This document shows positions 33,446 through 44,667 of a DNA stretch of 64,000 nucleotides, in pieces. Position numbers and translations under genes: made by a program. The stretch's first letter is position 1. Every line of letters starts with the position of its first letter. The DNA comes from Hermetia illucens (Eukaryota > Arthropoda > Insecta > Diptera > Stratiomyidae), in NCBI RefSeq assembly GCF_905115235.1, contig NC_051850.1, forward strand, positions 25,111,010-25,175,009, read 5' to 3'. The notes under the pieces were generated by a model. It did not search any database, was not told the origin of the DNA, and was given only the letters and a program-made list of their open reading frames with translations.

Positions 33446-34410
33446 AACTACAGGACCTTGTAGCATACCACCGAAGTTCCTAGAAAACAGCGGGGTGTGA
33501 GAAAAAACTCATGGCTACGGTCCTCCAAGCTACAGAAAACGTGGTGCTTTCAATCCGCTAGAGGAGAGACAATCGACAAAACGCGGTAATAGAAAAACAG
33601 CGTGGATCTGCTTACAATGACGTAGCATGACGAATTCCGCGAGGTGGTAATCAAGCAGCCCAAGCAGCGTCGAAAAAACGAGAAAATGAACGACAACCTA
33701 GGCTGAATAGCGGCGCTATTCTCATAAAGCCAAACGAAGGGAGATCTTTCGCTGAAGTTATTCGAGAAGTCCTCAACAACCTCAAGCCAGAAGGCGCTTG
33801 GCTAGATATTACATTCATCCAACGAACTCAAACTGGCAATATAATTGTCGAGCTTGGGTCAAAGGTCGATAAGAACAGTACGTTCTGCGAGACAGTCCAG
33901 AACATTCTAAGCACGAAAGCTTGATTTCTTGCCGAAAACCCATACGCACCCTTGAAATGAGAGATTTGGATTTTCTTTCTAATACGGTAGTGGTGGAGGA
34001 AACGATAAAAAGTGATTACTCAAATCTATTAACTTCAGCGAGTGAATTTCTTCATTGCGGGAAAACAAAGATTGGGAGGATCGTTTGCAAAATAAGGTGA
34101 AGGCTAGTTCTGACCCGCCGTTTTAAATGTTGGACATAGGTGCATATAGCAGGGGATTGCTAAGGACAGGACACACAGGCACAAAGCGGAGACTCGTGAG
34201 TCGTCGAAATCCTATGTCTTTTGCAAAAATGGAACATGTGGCTCATGTTTTTGATTGCCGACGGTGCCAGATCTTCAAAGAAGAGTTACAGAAAGAGAAG
34301 AGTCAAGCACCATGATCCACTTTATGCAAGTAAACATGCCTAGGAGTGCAATTGTACATGAACAGATAGCGCAGGTAGTGCAAGAAAGAAAAGCTGGCTT
34401 ATTGCTCTAG
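33446..34410 (+). mobile_element. R1-clade LINE, ORF1 and the first codons of ORF2
   Basis: ORF1 landmarks: G-A-I-L-I-K-P-N-E-G-R-S-F-A-E-V-I-R (about 33710), I-Q-R-T-Q-T-G-N-I-I-V-E-L-G (about 33820), L-E-M-R-D-L-D-F-L (about 33953). Traces of the CCHC knuckles follow, ending D-C-R-R-C-Q-I-F-K-E-E-L-Q-K (about 34255-34310). ORF2 then starts at ATG 34312 with M-I-H-F-M-Q-V-N-M, overlapping the end of ORF1, a spacing common in R1-type elements. The copy stops near 34410, so nearly all of ORF2 is missing. Several frame changes are present in ORF1. Confidence 0.7.
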
Positions 34411-35769
34411 AATTTGAGCTCATTTTTTGCAGATATATCAGGCACTGCTTCCGACTGAGTGAGAGATTGATATCCTTGACATAAACTTTGCTACGTAGTC
34501 CTTAGTGCCTGCGGCACAAGCGAAAATTTTCGCTTAAAGTTACTAAAATATATTCAAAATGTATTATCAAAACCTTAAAAAAGCATTTGAGTAAAGCTAT
34601 GATAACAAAAGAAATCGCAAACCGTTTCCATTTGCTTTACTAGTTTTTTATTTTTCGCTGATAAGCATATTTCGATGGCTGCTTATCGCCTCCTCATTAC
34701 TTTGGTTCGTATGAGAAAAGAAATCCAGTCTGACGCTTCCTTTTTCCCGCCAAGTGTGAGTCTTCAGGCACTCTGCAAGACATGTTTTGTGCTTTTACTA
34801 ATTTCACATATTTTAACAAATCGATCGATCTATTTATGAAAGCATCCTTTTACCCACCATGAATTGTGGGAATTTCTTTAAAATTACAAGAGGAGAAGAG
34901 AGGAATTGTTTGACGGGTGATGAGCAATAAAAATGGTCAGCCTGATCCCCTCCCCAAGAAGGTTAAATGCTGAGAAAAGGAAGGAAAATAGGCTGAATCA
35001 TCAAAATGAAGGATGTAATACTTACGGAAAATTGCATTCATTTACATGGGAGTTCCCATTATAATGCTATGTTGGATTAAAACAAAAGATTTAAGCCAGT
35101 AACTTCCTATAAAGGTTTTAGTTCCCAGTTAAATTTTTAGGCCTTTCAAAAGGAAATAAAGAAACTACTTAAGAGATATAAATGTATAATGATACGAATG
35201 TCTTTTTCATATACTCCTGAAAAATTCTGTGTAATAACACTCACGTAAGGCCCGGGAAGGTGTGACAAGCGACTTTCTTTTGCAACCACATAATGAATGG
35301 TAAAGCTTGGCTGCGCCTGCTTGTGAGCATCTTAGTTCTGCTCCACTGAAACATCCCGTCGAGATGCGTTTGCATTCCAATTCCAGACTCGGGGAGGTGG
35401 AGAAATATTCACTTCAATCATTCGCGTGCCATGTACAGCACTTCACATGGTGCAAACTCGATTGAAAAATGAGAAACGTCATAGAATTTGTCTAAATGAA
35501 ACGGCAAGAAACTGAGAATAAAGTAACAATGAAGGCTTCACCACGCGTTAAGCTGGAAAACTTGTGGAACCAGAGCCGTGATCCAGGGAGAGAATTCATG
35601 ACGGGTTACCTCCTAGACATCCTTCCTTTTCAGCCCTCTACCAGTTTTGAGATGCGAACTGTAGGTAGGACTCTCTCACATCCTTTCACCTATTAGTTGC
35701 TAAATGTAGACATTTCGTATACAAACGAAGGAAATAGATTTCTTACCGGAGATCGAAGGAAATTTAAAT
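34411..35769. other. No feature recognised
   Basis: AT-rich. The frame at 35496-35696 has no recognisable domain, and no repeat homology to other parts of the window was noticed. Confidence 0.4.
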
Positions 35770-35900
35770 TAATAATAATCAACCAGGGAGTGTGTTAGAG
35801 TACTTGATTCAAAACCGTAACGGTACATTACAGTACACTATAGGAGGCAATGTGGTCAGCATTGTGCCTGGCCGAAATTATTTCCCTGATTTGACTCACG
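35770..35900 (-). mobile_element. tRNA-derived SINE, copy 4, 3' half only
   Basis: Minus strand: an ATT tail (TAATAATAATC at 35770-35780 on the plus strand), then the conserved body including AAACCGTAACGGTACA and GGAGGCAATGTGGTCAGCATT. It ends before the tRNA-like head, so this copy is 5'-truncated, and it also lacks the TTGTTGCGCC motif before the tail. Confidence 0.85.
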
Positions 35901-38384
35901 ATAGAAATTGCTCATGGATAAGGAAAGAGCCTTAGTTAAAATCCAAAGTTATTTAGTCACTGATTTTCACGGTTTAATCCATAATTTATTAACAAAATAT
36001 TAGTTCCAATATAATTGCCTTAGACGGAGGAATATTTTACTCGAAAGAGCTTGTTGTTTATTTCTACTTAGGCAAAAGGAGCTAAAATAATTATTGATTC
36101 ACGTTTTAACAGCAAGCGGACACGACACTAGTTTTTGTGTGTATGCTGCGTGAGGAGAAATTGCTCTCTCCTAAATTAACCTAACAAGTAAAAGTTGAGA
36201 GAGCATTCTGAAGATATCCCAACCCAGGATTTAATTGGAATCGGATATTCTTGCAAGGTTGAGCCATACTGAAAAAACTGTAGCTATGAAAAACATGCAT
36301 AGAGTCAAACGAAGAACAAAATTAAATTTGGGGACTTTTCACGTTACCAAGGATATTCTTTTTCTCGGAGATAGCCTTTGACTCACAGCAGAGCTTAATA
36401 TGAAAGTGGTATTTCCTAACTGAAGAGAAAGTTCTCTAAAAAACGATACAAACGAACGCTAACAAAAGCCAGAAGTACTTCCCCTCCTAATGAAAGTGTT
36501 ACTTTCTAGTAATTCCCTATTCACCCTAAGGAAGAAGAACAATGGCGGCCTCAATGAACGGTAAATGCATGCGGCATCTCCGTATCTGCAACGTTATTAG
36601 CACGAAAGAATTTCGCATATTGTTTGTTGGCTTGAGAAGTTCATTTTGGACTTGAGTTTCCTTCTAGAGTATTACTACTGTCGCAGGAGACAAAATTACC
36701 ATACCTTCGTAACTTCCGCTCCTTTTGGCGAACGTTTCTTGACTAAGCCTCCCTCACAATTTTTTGATTTCGATGCAGGCAACTTTCGACTAACACAGGA
36801 CTTTTATTTCTTTTCTTATATTGCATATTTTTTCAATTTTTACTAAGTAAAGGAAACATCAACGCTCACGTCTTCCCTTGCCAAGGTGCAAAATTGAATC
36901 TTTGGTTTTCCTCGAACATTCAATAGTCCCTCTAAAAGTTTCTTCCAATGCTGATTGTTTTTATCATTCCTTCAGAGAAAACAATTTTTTTAGAAAACAG
37001 CTTTTTCTCGACTGACACGCCCTTTATCGGTTGATTTACTTGGGAGATTGAGAGAGTAATGTGTTCGGGTATGTGACGAAATTATGCAGAAAAGACGGGG
37101 TCGCGGCGATGGCGACAATAGTTTTCTGGATCTTCCTCCCCTCTCAAAAGATTTCGTTTCTCGGCCCTGACCGAATGTGGCCTCTAAAAACGAGAACGGG
37201 AAGTACATGGAGAATGAGCTACAAAACACTGTCAAATGGGTATTTTGACGCTTTCTCATTCAACTGCATGCTGCTGATTGATTAATTTCTATATGACAAA
37301 GTAGACCACTCCATACGGAGAAAAAACTCTTGTCCTGATAAGCTGATGTATCGGTCTCCTCCCAGAATCTATAGCAGTAGTGAGATATCAATCCCCTTAG
37401 GAGAAGATAATAGTCCTTGCTGCGAAATCCACTTTTTGAAAATAATTTGTGAAGACATGCATATTCCTTACTGCCTCTATAGCTTGAATGAGCGGATTGC
37501 GAACTACCATTTAGGATTATCTAATTTACTATCGTTGCTACTGCAGGATGGCGCCGTGCACCGGGGTGAAACCCTATTTCTGGCGGCGTTTGCATAAGGA
37601 GGCAAATACTGGTGAATCCACGGAAGGACGGGTCTATTACAGAGCAATTGGATTTTCACGATCCTCTTAGGAAAGGATACTGACAGCCGTGACAATTCGG
37701 GATACTGGTTAGCAAAAATGTTAGTTTTAAGCAGTTCTCTGTTTAGATGATCCGTGAAGTGAAGATGAAAAAGGGTCAATCCACTGGGGATGTTATTGAG
37801 CATGTTCACATTAATTAAATGTCTGCCCAGCAAGGTTTGCTTCCGCCTGCCTATTTTACCGCCCCATGTTTCGGCATATATCCAAGCTGGTATCTTCGGG
37901 GTGCAAATCCATTTTAATCTTGCTATAGACCTGCAAAGCTGAAAGCTTTTGTAGCTTTTTTAGATATATGTAAGTATATATCCGTCTTGCGTTTTCAGAA
38001 TATTTTCTTTTCAAGCGCATTTTCCAAATATTGGATCTCCGTTCCCTGTTTTCCTAAGCCTTTCAGTCTAACGACTATTTAGCCTACGTTTCCCATGAAT
38101 GGTACTGTGGCGTTCTTGGCTGGGCATATACTTAGCGTCGCTCTTTTATACCACTTACTAGTAACTTTCAGTTCCAGTTGGATTCTGTTGGATATGATGT
38201 CCCCCCATTTGCTCCGTAGTCTTCGTCACTACCATACTACGCACTAGTAGTGATAGTATTATACCTTAACTTGTAGAGGACTTAGGATTTCATGACAATA
38301 AAATTGGTACCTGTTAGTGCTTCTAATTGTCGAGGTTCGAACGTAAGATGTTGAAGAAAGTCAAAATGTAAGTTGTCGAAATCT
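35901..38384. other. No feature recognised
   Basis: Short frames only (for example 36646-36846, 37346-37597 and 37504-37833 on opposite strands), none with a domain I can name. No repeat ends. Confidence 0.4.
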
Positions 38385-39180
38385 TCATCAGAGAACTAGC
38401 TCCGAACGAATTAACACATTACTTCAGGCTGGCGTTACCGCTCTCCCTGCTATCCGGTTGCTCTACCTCTCGAGCTAAAACTTCAACCAATTTGTAAGCG
38501 CTGCTGATTGCATCCAATCTTCCACAAGAAAAAAACTTTGATCGATGTTTTCGCAATCTTGTACAGGTAAGACTGAAAACTTTCATGTCTATTTAGGAAG
38601 CGCGCAAGGAAATAATCAATTTAGTATTGATGATGATGATCGTTCTTTGCGAGCAACTAGCTTCCTTGAGGGTCCCTCCCTTGTGTTTGAGGAAAAGCTT
38701 ACGTCTCCCTCCATCCCGCTAATATCATCACTGCGGTTCTTTCACAATGCAATAAGCTGACGCGAAAGATGTGTCAAGCATACGTTTTGCTATCAAGACT
38801 CGCCATCATCGAGCGGCAAGGAAGGCGTCATCTCCAAGCAGTTGGCCTGAGAGTGATTGTCCATGAATTTATATATACATCCCCACCTGGATATCATCGG
38901 GTTCGGGGGTCTTTATTTTTCGTGGATAATATTTGCTCTCAAAACTCTCTCATAGTGAAATGTGGACAATCTTTGGCGACCTCAACACTGTTTGCATAAA
39001 CTAGTCCGCAAAACGCCATCCGCCTGTTTGGCATTAAGGGACGAAGTTTTCCATAGGACTCAGAATTTTTGGGTGATAAGTTTATAACCGAGCCTCACGG
39101 ATCCTCATAGATCTTGTCAACCTTGTTTATTATGCTGATTTGTGGCTGCTCTTAGGGGTTCATGTATTGTCCAAAATAGT
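38385..39180 (-). mobile_element. R1-clade LINE fragment related to 24769-27250, internally deleted
   Basis: The 3' segment A-C-A-C-A-T-T-A-C-T-T-C-x-G-G-C-T near 38415 matches 24882. TGTACAGGTAAGACTGAAAAC (about 38562) matches the zinc-knuckle coding part at 25346. CTCTCATAGTGAAATG (about 38945) matches 26840. The region between is largely missing, about 1.3 kb shorter than in the long copy. All frames are broken. Confidence 0.6.
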
Positions 39181-39949
39181 CAATCTTATGACACTTCTTA
39201 AGAAGGTTCATAAATGATTTTATGACTATTAACAAAACGTCCGTCCATAGCATTTGAGTAAAGCTGTGTTGATATATATATAAAAAACCAAAGAGAGTTT
39301 ATCTTTACTTTACTGAAAAATATTTATTGATTGGCAAATATGTATATTCCGGTAAGTACTTGCCGCCTTCTTCAGGCTTTAGGTTTGGATTGAATTTATG
39401 ACGGTGTTAACAGCAGCTCCACTACTATCTCAGTGCTCTTGAGCGCAGCTCTGGCTGTTCCACCATCTTTGAAAAATTTCTCGATGTTCACGTTTGCGAC
39501 GTAACATGCGTAGGGAGAGTTCAGGGCTGGTGCACGTTGAAGGATAGCGCCAATCATTTCGAAAATCTGGCACCATTGCATTCAGTTTTAAAAAAAAGGT
39601 TATCCCTAGACAAAGTAATGCCTTCCGCTTCAGATCTGAACCCAAAGTGGGAAACCATCGCAAGCCCAGGGGGAGGTAGTATCTGAGGCTGTGTCCTTAT
39701 TCCAATACTTTTCGATAATTATCGTAGCACTAGATCAGTTTTTACGTTGACAACGAACTGCACTAACAACATGTGAGTTGGTGCTTGATCGTAGCATTGT
39801 AGCATCGGATCTGTGGATCATGTTAGCCTCATGTAGGCCTCGAACTCTCAGTGGGCATATATCACATCTTGACTGTCTCTTCTACCTCGGTTTATTCCTC
39901 TAAGACAGTCAAGATCTCGGTTTTTCAAAGAGCATATAAGCTGTTGAAT
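39181..39949. other. Unassigned, with one small inverted repeat
   Basis: 39460-39663 (minus) is an open frame of 77 codons without recognised domain. At 39866-39878 and 39903-39915 lie perfect 13-base inverted arms, ATCTTGACTGTCT and its complement, separated by 24 bases. Their role is unknown. On the minus strand, 39340-39400 reads G-C-C-T-G-A-A-G-A-A-G-G-C-G-G-C, which resembles the ends of some Penelope-like elements, but I cannot show more. Confidence 0.35.
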
Positions 39950-40312
39950 CGTAATCATGGCCGCTTATAGTAGACTTTTACCTTCGAATGCACTCTTGAA
40001 AGCTTTTTTCGGATCCAAATCAACAAGAATTCCATCCCCCTTCGTTTTCGGTATAGAAGGCACTTCTGCTCCACAATCTTCAGACTTGATTTGCCGCAAA
40101 AGTCCTAGCTTCCATCAATTAAAAGAGCAGAGCTGACGGCTGGCGGTCTAGTCCTCCTTTCTTGCCTTGCTTTTTCCTTTTTTCTCCAACATTCGTTCCG
40201 CCCTGAATTTAAGCAGGCAGTTTTCCATCGGCATGGCAAGTTGTCGCCCTTCTTCTCTTTATTTTTGGAGCCCTGCGCATTACCCTGGATTAAGTTCCCT
40301 TCAGTGGCATCC
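39950..40312 (-). mobile_element. R1-clade LINE ORF1 fragment
   Basis: On the minus strand R-T-R-P-P-A-V-S-S-A-L-L-I (about 40160) is followed, after a frame change, by E-V-P-S-I-P-K-T-K-G-D-G-I-L-V-D-L-D-P-K-K-A-F (about 40065-40000). This order matches R1-type ORF1 between the proline-rich region and the central domain; compare 33700-33860. Confidence 0.5.
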
Positions 40313-40460
40313 TTCCCACCAATTCGATATCCCTTAAAACGGTCGCTCCATATCAGTCAGGATATGTTAGGTTTTCTTCTTCTACAATAAATATCGTCGT
40401 TTTAGACTTCCCAGATTGGATCGTTGAGCGGAATTTTATCCATGCATAATCTGGTAAACC
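40313..40460 (-). mobile_element. RTE-1 LINE fragment, C-terminal tail
   Basis: Matches the minus strand of the RTE-1 tail in blocks: CAATTCGATATCCCT (40322), CGCTCCAT, TTCTTCTAC, AGACTTCC and TTGGATC. Heavily substituted and shortened. Confidence 0.5.
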
Positions 40461-42288
40461 TTTCCTTTCGATTCTAATAAGGATAATCGACTGTATTCCC
40501 ACTCGGCCCATGTCCATGGCCAGTTCAGTTCAGTTTCACCGACTTCCTCTTTCTGCAACGGGAACATTGCAGGGCATTGGAATTGCCGCTTCTGCAACGG
40601 CAGCCCCATCATTTTGTGATACGTTTTTAGCCGTGTGCTTCTCGGTGTGTTAAGCGGTCTACTAATACCAGTTGAATGAATCCAGCCCGACCAGAATCCC
40701 GATAGGGCTGTCTCGTGAAATACGTCGCAACTGATAACTTGGCAGAGCCGGGCTTATGTAAACCCATCAACGTCGGCTAAGTGCTGTGCTCCACAGACTC
40801 CCAGTGTATCTCGACGAAGTGTAGTACCACCTTGGAGACCAGAACTGTTTGTTCGGGTACCTCAGAGGTATTAGCGACCGGTTTAAAGCAGGAAATGACC
40901 CTTGTATTATAGCTCTGCTATGATCTTATGGGATGACTCCGGAAAACTACTATTGATTATCAATTAAATTGGAACTAAGGTAACAACTTCGTAATATACT
41001 ATACCTAGCCATAAGCCACTCAGAGTTAACGTCCATCGAGCCTCTTCAATCTGAGCCACAGGAAAATTGAAAGTAAATTAAGGAGATATCGTGCTATCAC
41101 TGAACAGTCGATTGATTTCCCAATTGCAGTCTCACCTTGACACCTCACACTTTGTGGTGCTTATCAGTCCCAGCAGCGTCCTCGCCCATTATACTTATTT
41201 ATGGTACTGCAGGTTTTTATTTCATTTTTGAGCTGAACCTGGGATGCTTTCTAGGGCCGAAACAAAAGGTCTTATAGCATCAGATACTTTTGGTCACTTG
41301 CACATCTACAGAATAATTGGCTCTAATTTTATCACAGTTGCCACGTCCTTCGTCTTCTACCTTTCGCCTCCCTTTGCGAACTCTCTGTTTTTATTATAAA
41401 GTTAGCGGTTGGTTTTATTTTTCTGTCCAAATAAAAACACCACATTAACGGCAACTAGAGCCGAGTTTTTATATATCTTTCCAAATCCTATTCCTATCTT
41501 TAGCGTCACCTTCACCTTTTGAACAATCCATTAGAAGAATTAGAGATGCGAGAATTAAATTAAATTATGCAAGGAGAACAGAAATTCAGTTTCACTTTCT
41601 CTGTAGTGGCCAAATGGACCCGATACTACATGTAAAGATACATTTCCACCTGACAAAGTTTAACCCACACCTGTGAGCGCCTCAACAAAATTAAAACAAC
41701 TTTGGAGCAGTCACGATGACTAATTTGTCCAAATTAGTCGACGAATCTTCTCAACTTTGATAAACGCGGCCACTCAGCCATTTCCATACCAGCTAGATTT
41801 TATGGGCCCTGCCATTTGTCGCTCGATTTGTAGCACGTTGGGAAACTCGCTCGTTTTGCAATTTTCTGACATAAACTGATTCTACTTTGATTCGAAGTGC
41901 ATTTAAGTGATCCAGTTTGGGATCCTCCTCGTCTTTTGGCAGCAATATTGCATCTAATAATAGTTTTTATTAACGAATCTGCGTGACTTCTTGGAGTTTT
42001 CGCGACAAAACTGGATTTCGTGGTTTGCTGTTAGCCCCGGCCCCTGTTAGCCGTTTAACCGGCCTTGTTGTAGGCTTTTGGATTTTCCATGACTTTGTTG
42101 TCGTATTTTCACCAAAGCATGAATTTTTGTTTAGAAAAATTATAATTTTAAGAATTATTTCGGCGATGATTATATAACCTTGCTGGTATCTATTACACTA
42201 TTATATTCGCCATCGAAGGTGTCTTCGAAATTTAAATTAATACTTTTGTGGTTTCAACCGGTTTTTAAAATACAGGGAAAAAATTCAG
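40461..42288. other. Intergenic region upstream of the secreted-protein gene
   Basis: No coding signature. 40520-40900 is less AT-rich and looks like decayed repeat 3' UTR, but I could not assign a family. The frame at 41983-42177 has no recognised domain. Confidence 0.4.
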
Positions 42289-42296
42289 TATAAATA
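42289..42296 (+). promoter_or_regulatory. TATA box of the secreted-protein gene
   Basis: TATAAATA, 72 bases upstream of the ATG at 42368. A TTCAGG around 42324-42329 is a possible initiator about 35 bases downstream of the box. A well-formed TATA box is common in strongly, tissue-specifically expressed insect cuticle, chorion and silk genes. Confidence 0.7.
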
Positions 42297-42367
42297 TCTG
42301 GCGGAGGCAAGTTTGTGTAACATTCAGGATTTGCTTTATTGAAAGACGGTTCTAGACGCGGTCAAAA

Positions 42368-44667
42368 ATGGTAAAGTGAGAAGTTATCTAACCGAGGAAT
42401 ATGTGATTTATCTTTTTGTTTTGATATTGTCTCGTTTGTAGAAGTGGGCATTGATCGCTTTTGCTGTGCTCGCAATCGCCTCAGCCGAGGAGGCGTCGTC
42501 AATTAAAAGTGAGAGTGCACCTCAACAAAACCAGGAACAAAGTGATGCAGCTGTTAAATCGAATAGCATCGCGGGAGTCGAGGGCTCACAGAATTTCGGA
42601 GGAGCTGATGCCCAAAGTTTCGGTGGATTCGGTGATATAAATTATGGTGCCATTAGCGGTGGATTTGAAAATGCTGATTTCGGAGCGGTCAAATCATCTG
42701 AAGGTGGTGCTGCATCTGCTTCAAGTTCTGGAGCTGGTGAATCAGGATCAAGTGAAAAGGTTGAACAAAGTGCTTCCAAATCGGAAAGTGCCAGCGGTGC
42801 CGCCCAAGGAAGTCAAGCCGAAGGTAGATCAAACTTTGCCTTCGCTAATGGAATTGCTCCAAGCGGATTTGATGCAAGCTACTTCAGCGCCGGATTGAAC
42901 AATGCCGATTTTGGTGGTTTGAGTTCATTTGGAGGTTCCTTCGGAGGTAACTTTGGTGGTCTCGCCAAATCTGCTGAAGGTGCTGTTGCCGCTGCAGGTG
43001 CTGCTGCATCGAAATCAGCTGAAGAGATCAAATCAGCTGGTGCTACTGTTGCATCAAAAACCGGAAGCATTGCTACAGGATTAAGTGCTCCAATTTTCAA
43101 AGCTAGCAACATTTTCTCAACTGCTCCCAGCTTCAGCAGCGGATTATTCGGCTCAAGTTTGCCTTATTCCGGACTTAGTAGCCTTAGTAGCCTTCCATCA
43201 TACAATTCTTTTGGCTCATTTGGATCATTCGGTAGCCCAGTTTTGTCATCTACTGCTTTCCCAGCCGTGAGTTCCTACCTGTCAGCTTCAGCTGTTCCAA
43301 GCATTGCTCCATCAGTTTCCAGTTTTGCTCCAGCCATTTCTACTATTGCTCCAGCCGTTTCTACTGTTGCTCCAGCTGTAACCACCGCTGCTCCAGATAC
43401 CAAAACCGTAACAAACGCTCCAGCCATAAATGTTGCTACTGAAGCCGTGACAGTTTCCACTCCAGAAGTGACTGTTCCTACAGCCGTAGGAAAAGCCACT
43501 GTTGATACAGCTGTTGCTAAGACTGGTCTTCCTGCCTTGGCTCCATTCTCAACCTCATTCGGTTCTTTCCCTACACTCGCTCCAAGTTACAGCACTGGCT
43601 TCGGCTCATCCTTATTAAACCCTGCTTTCTCCTATCCTTCATTCAACCCAATTTACTCCTCAACCCTCTCACCAATCGGATCACACTTTGGATCTACCAT
43701 CAGTCCTCCACTTTCTGGAATAAGCATCGGTGGAATCCCATCCCAAATTTCCATCGGCGGTTTTAACCCTGCCCTTCCAGCCCAACCTATTTCCGGAGGA
43801 GCTATTAATCCCCCACAGTCTGTGCAAGTGTCCCCCGATGCTATTTCTGTGTCAGCTCCAGATGCTGCTGCATCAGTCCCCACTCCAACAGGAGAACCTG
43901 CAGTTGAAGCTAATTCTGCTAAAGTTGAAGACAACGAGAAAGTAGTTGAAATCGCTGCTTCCTCTAAAGGAAAAGTAGCCGAAGAATCTGAAGCTACCGT
44001 TTCTGTAAAATCTTCTGCTGGCAAACCATCTGTTGAAATTGCACCATCAGGTGAACCAGCCCTCAGGACTCCAATTGCATCAACTCTCGCCACTCCAACC
44101 TTCAACTCAATCTTTTCCACTTCATTTCCATCAGTTGCCCCATCAATTTCTTCCCTCTCAGTCGCCAGTCCTTTGGTTCGCTCCTTCTACAATGGTGGTT
44201 CACTTTCCTCAGCTTCACTCAACTCTGGAGTAGAAAGTGGATTCAACAGTGGATTCAGGACCGGATACAACTCTGGACTTAACGCTGGTTTTGCTAGAGG
44301 TTTCAATAGTGGACTTAGGGGCGGATTTAACAGCGATGTTAGCAGTGGTATCAGTAGCGGAATTAGCTCTGGACTTGACAGTGGTCTTAGCAGCGGACTT
44401 AGCACTGGACTTAGCAGTGGACTCACCACTGGAGTTGGCAGTGATTTAAGTACCGGATTTGGCACTGAACTCAGCAGCGGACTTAGGTCCGGAATCAGCA
44501 GCGAACTTAGTTCTGGACTTAGCACTGGATTTAGCACTGGACTTAGCACTGGACTTAGCAGTGGGCTCAGTACTAGTGGGTTGAACGTCAATGATGGTTA
44601 CGGACTTAGCTCCGTCGATAGTTTGAGCAGCAGTAGCTTCAACTCTCTTAAGAAGCGCTCATCCTAA
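42368..44667 (+). CDS. Secreted, cysteine-free Ser/Gly/Ala/Leu-rich structural-type protein (two exons)
   Basis: Proposed CDS is 42368-42370 joined to 42442-44667, 742 residues. Exon 1 is only the ATG, followed by donor GTAAAG (42371). The intron of 71 bases ends TTTGTAG at 42441. Joining gives the signal peptide M-K-W-A-L-I-A-F-A-V-L-A-I-A-S-A, with cleavage expected before E-E-A-S-S. The open frame has no ATG near its own start, which supports this splice. The mature protein has no Cys and almost no Trp or Met. Order: Gly-rich G-G-F blocks (to about residue 180), Ala-rich segment, S-S-F-G-S-F-G region, A-P-A-V/I-S-T repeats (about 285-325), acidic Lys/Glu segment (about 490-535), then about 30 tetrapeptides with G-L/I/F (about 595-715) and a C-terminal K-K-R. 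I infer an extracellular structural protein (cuticle, eggshell or silk/saliva type). No named family recognised. Confidence 0.85.
44226..44580 (+). repeat. 12-bp coding minisatellite (x-S/T-G-L tetrapeptides)
   Basis: About 30 tandem degenerate 12-base units, such as AGCAGTGGACTT, encoding S-S-G-L, S-T-G-L, N-S-G-F and similar. Most variation is synonymous or swaps L/I/F/V and S/T/N, so the array is under coding constraint. Length polymorphism by slippage is expected. Confidence 0.9.

Noticed and set aside
39396-39663. Overlapping minus-strand frames of 61 and 77 codons as a host gene
   Set aside because: They overlap in different frames, with no recognised domain and no splice or promoter context.
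42451-42453. TTG as translation start of the secreted-protein gene
   Set aside because: Splicing from the ATG at 42368-42370 to 42442 gives a proper start and a full signal peptide.
44187-44591. Antisense 134-codon frame (L-S-P-L/V-L repeats) over the secreted-protein minisatellite
   Set aside because: It exists only because the 12-bp repeat is free of stops on both strands; codon variation follows the sense frame.
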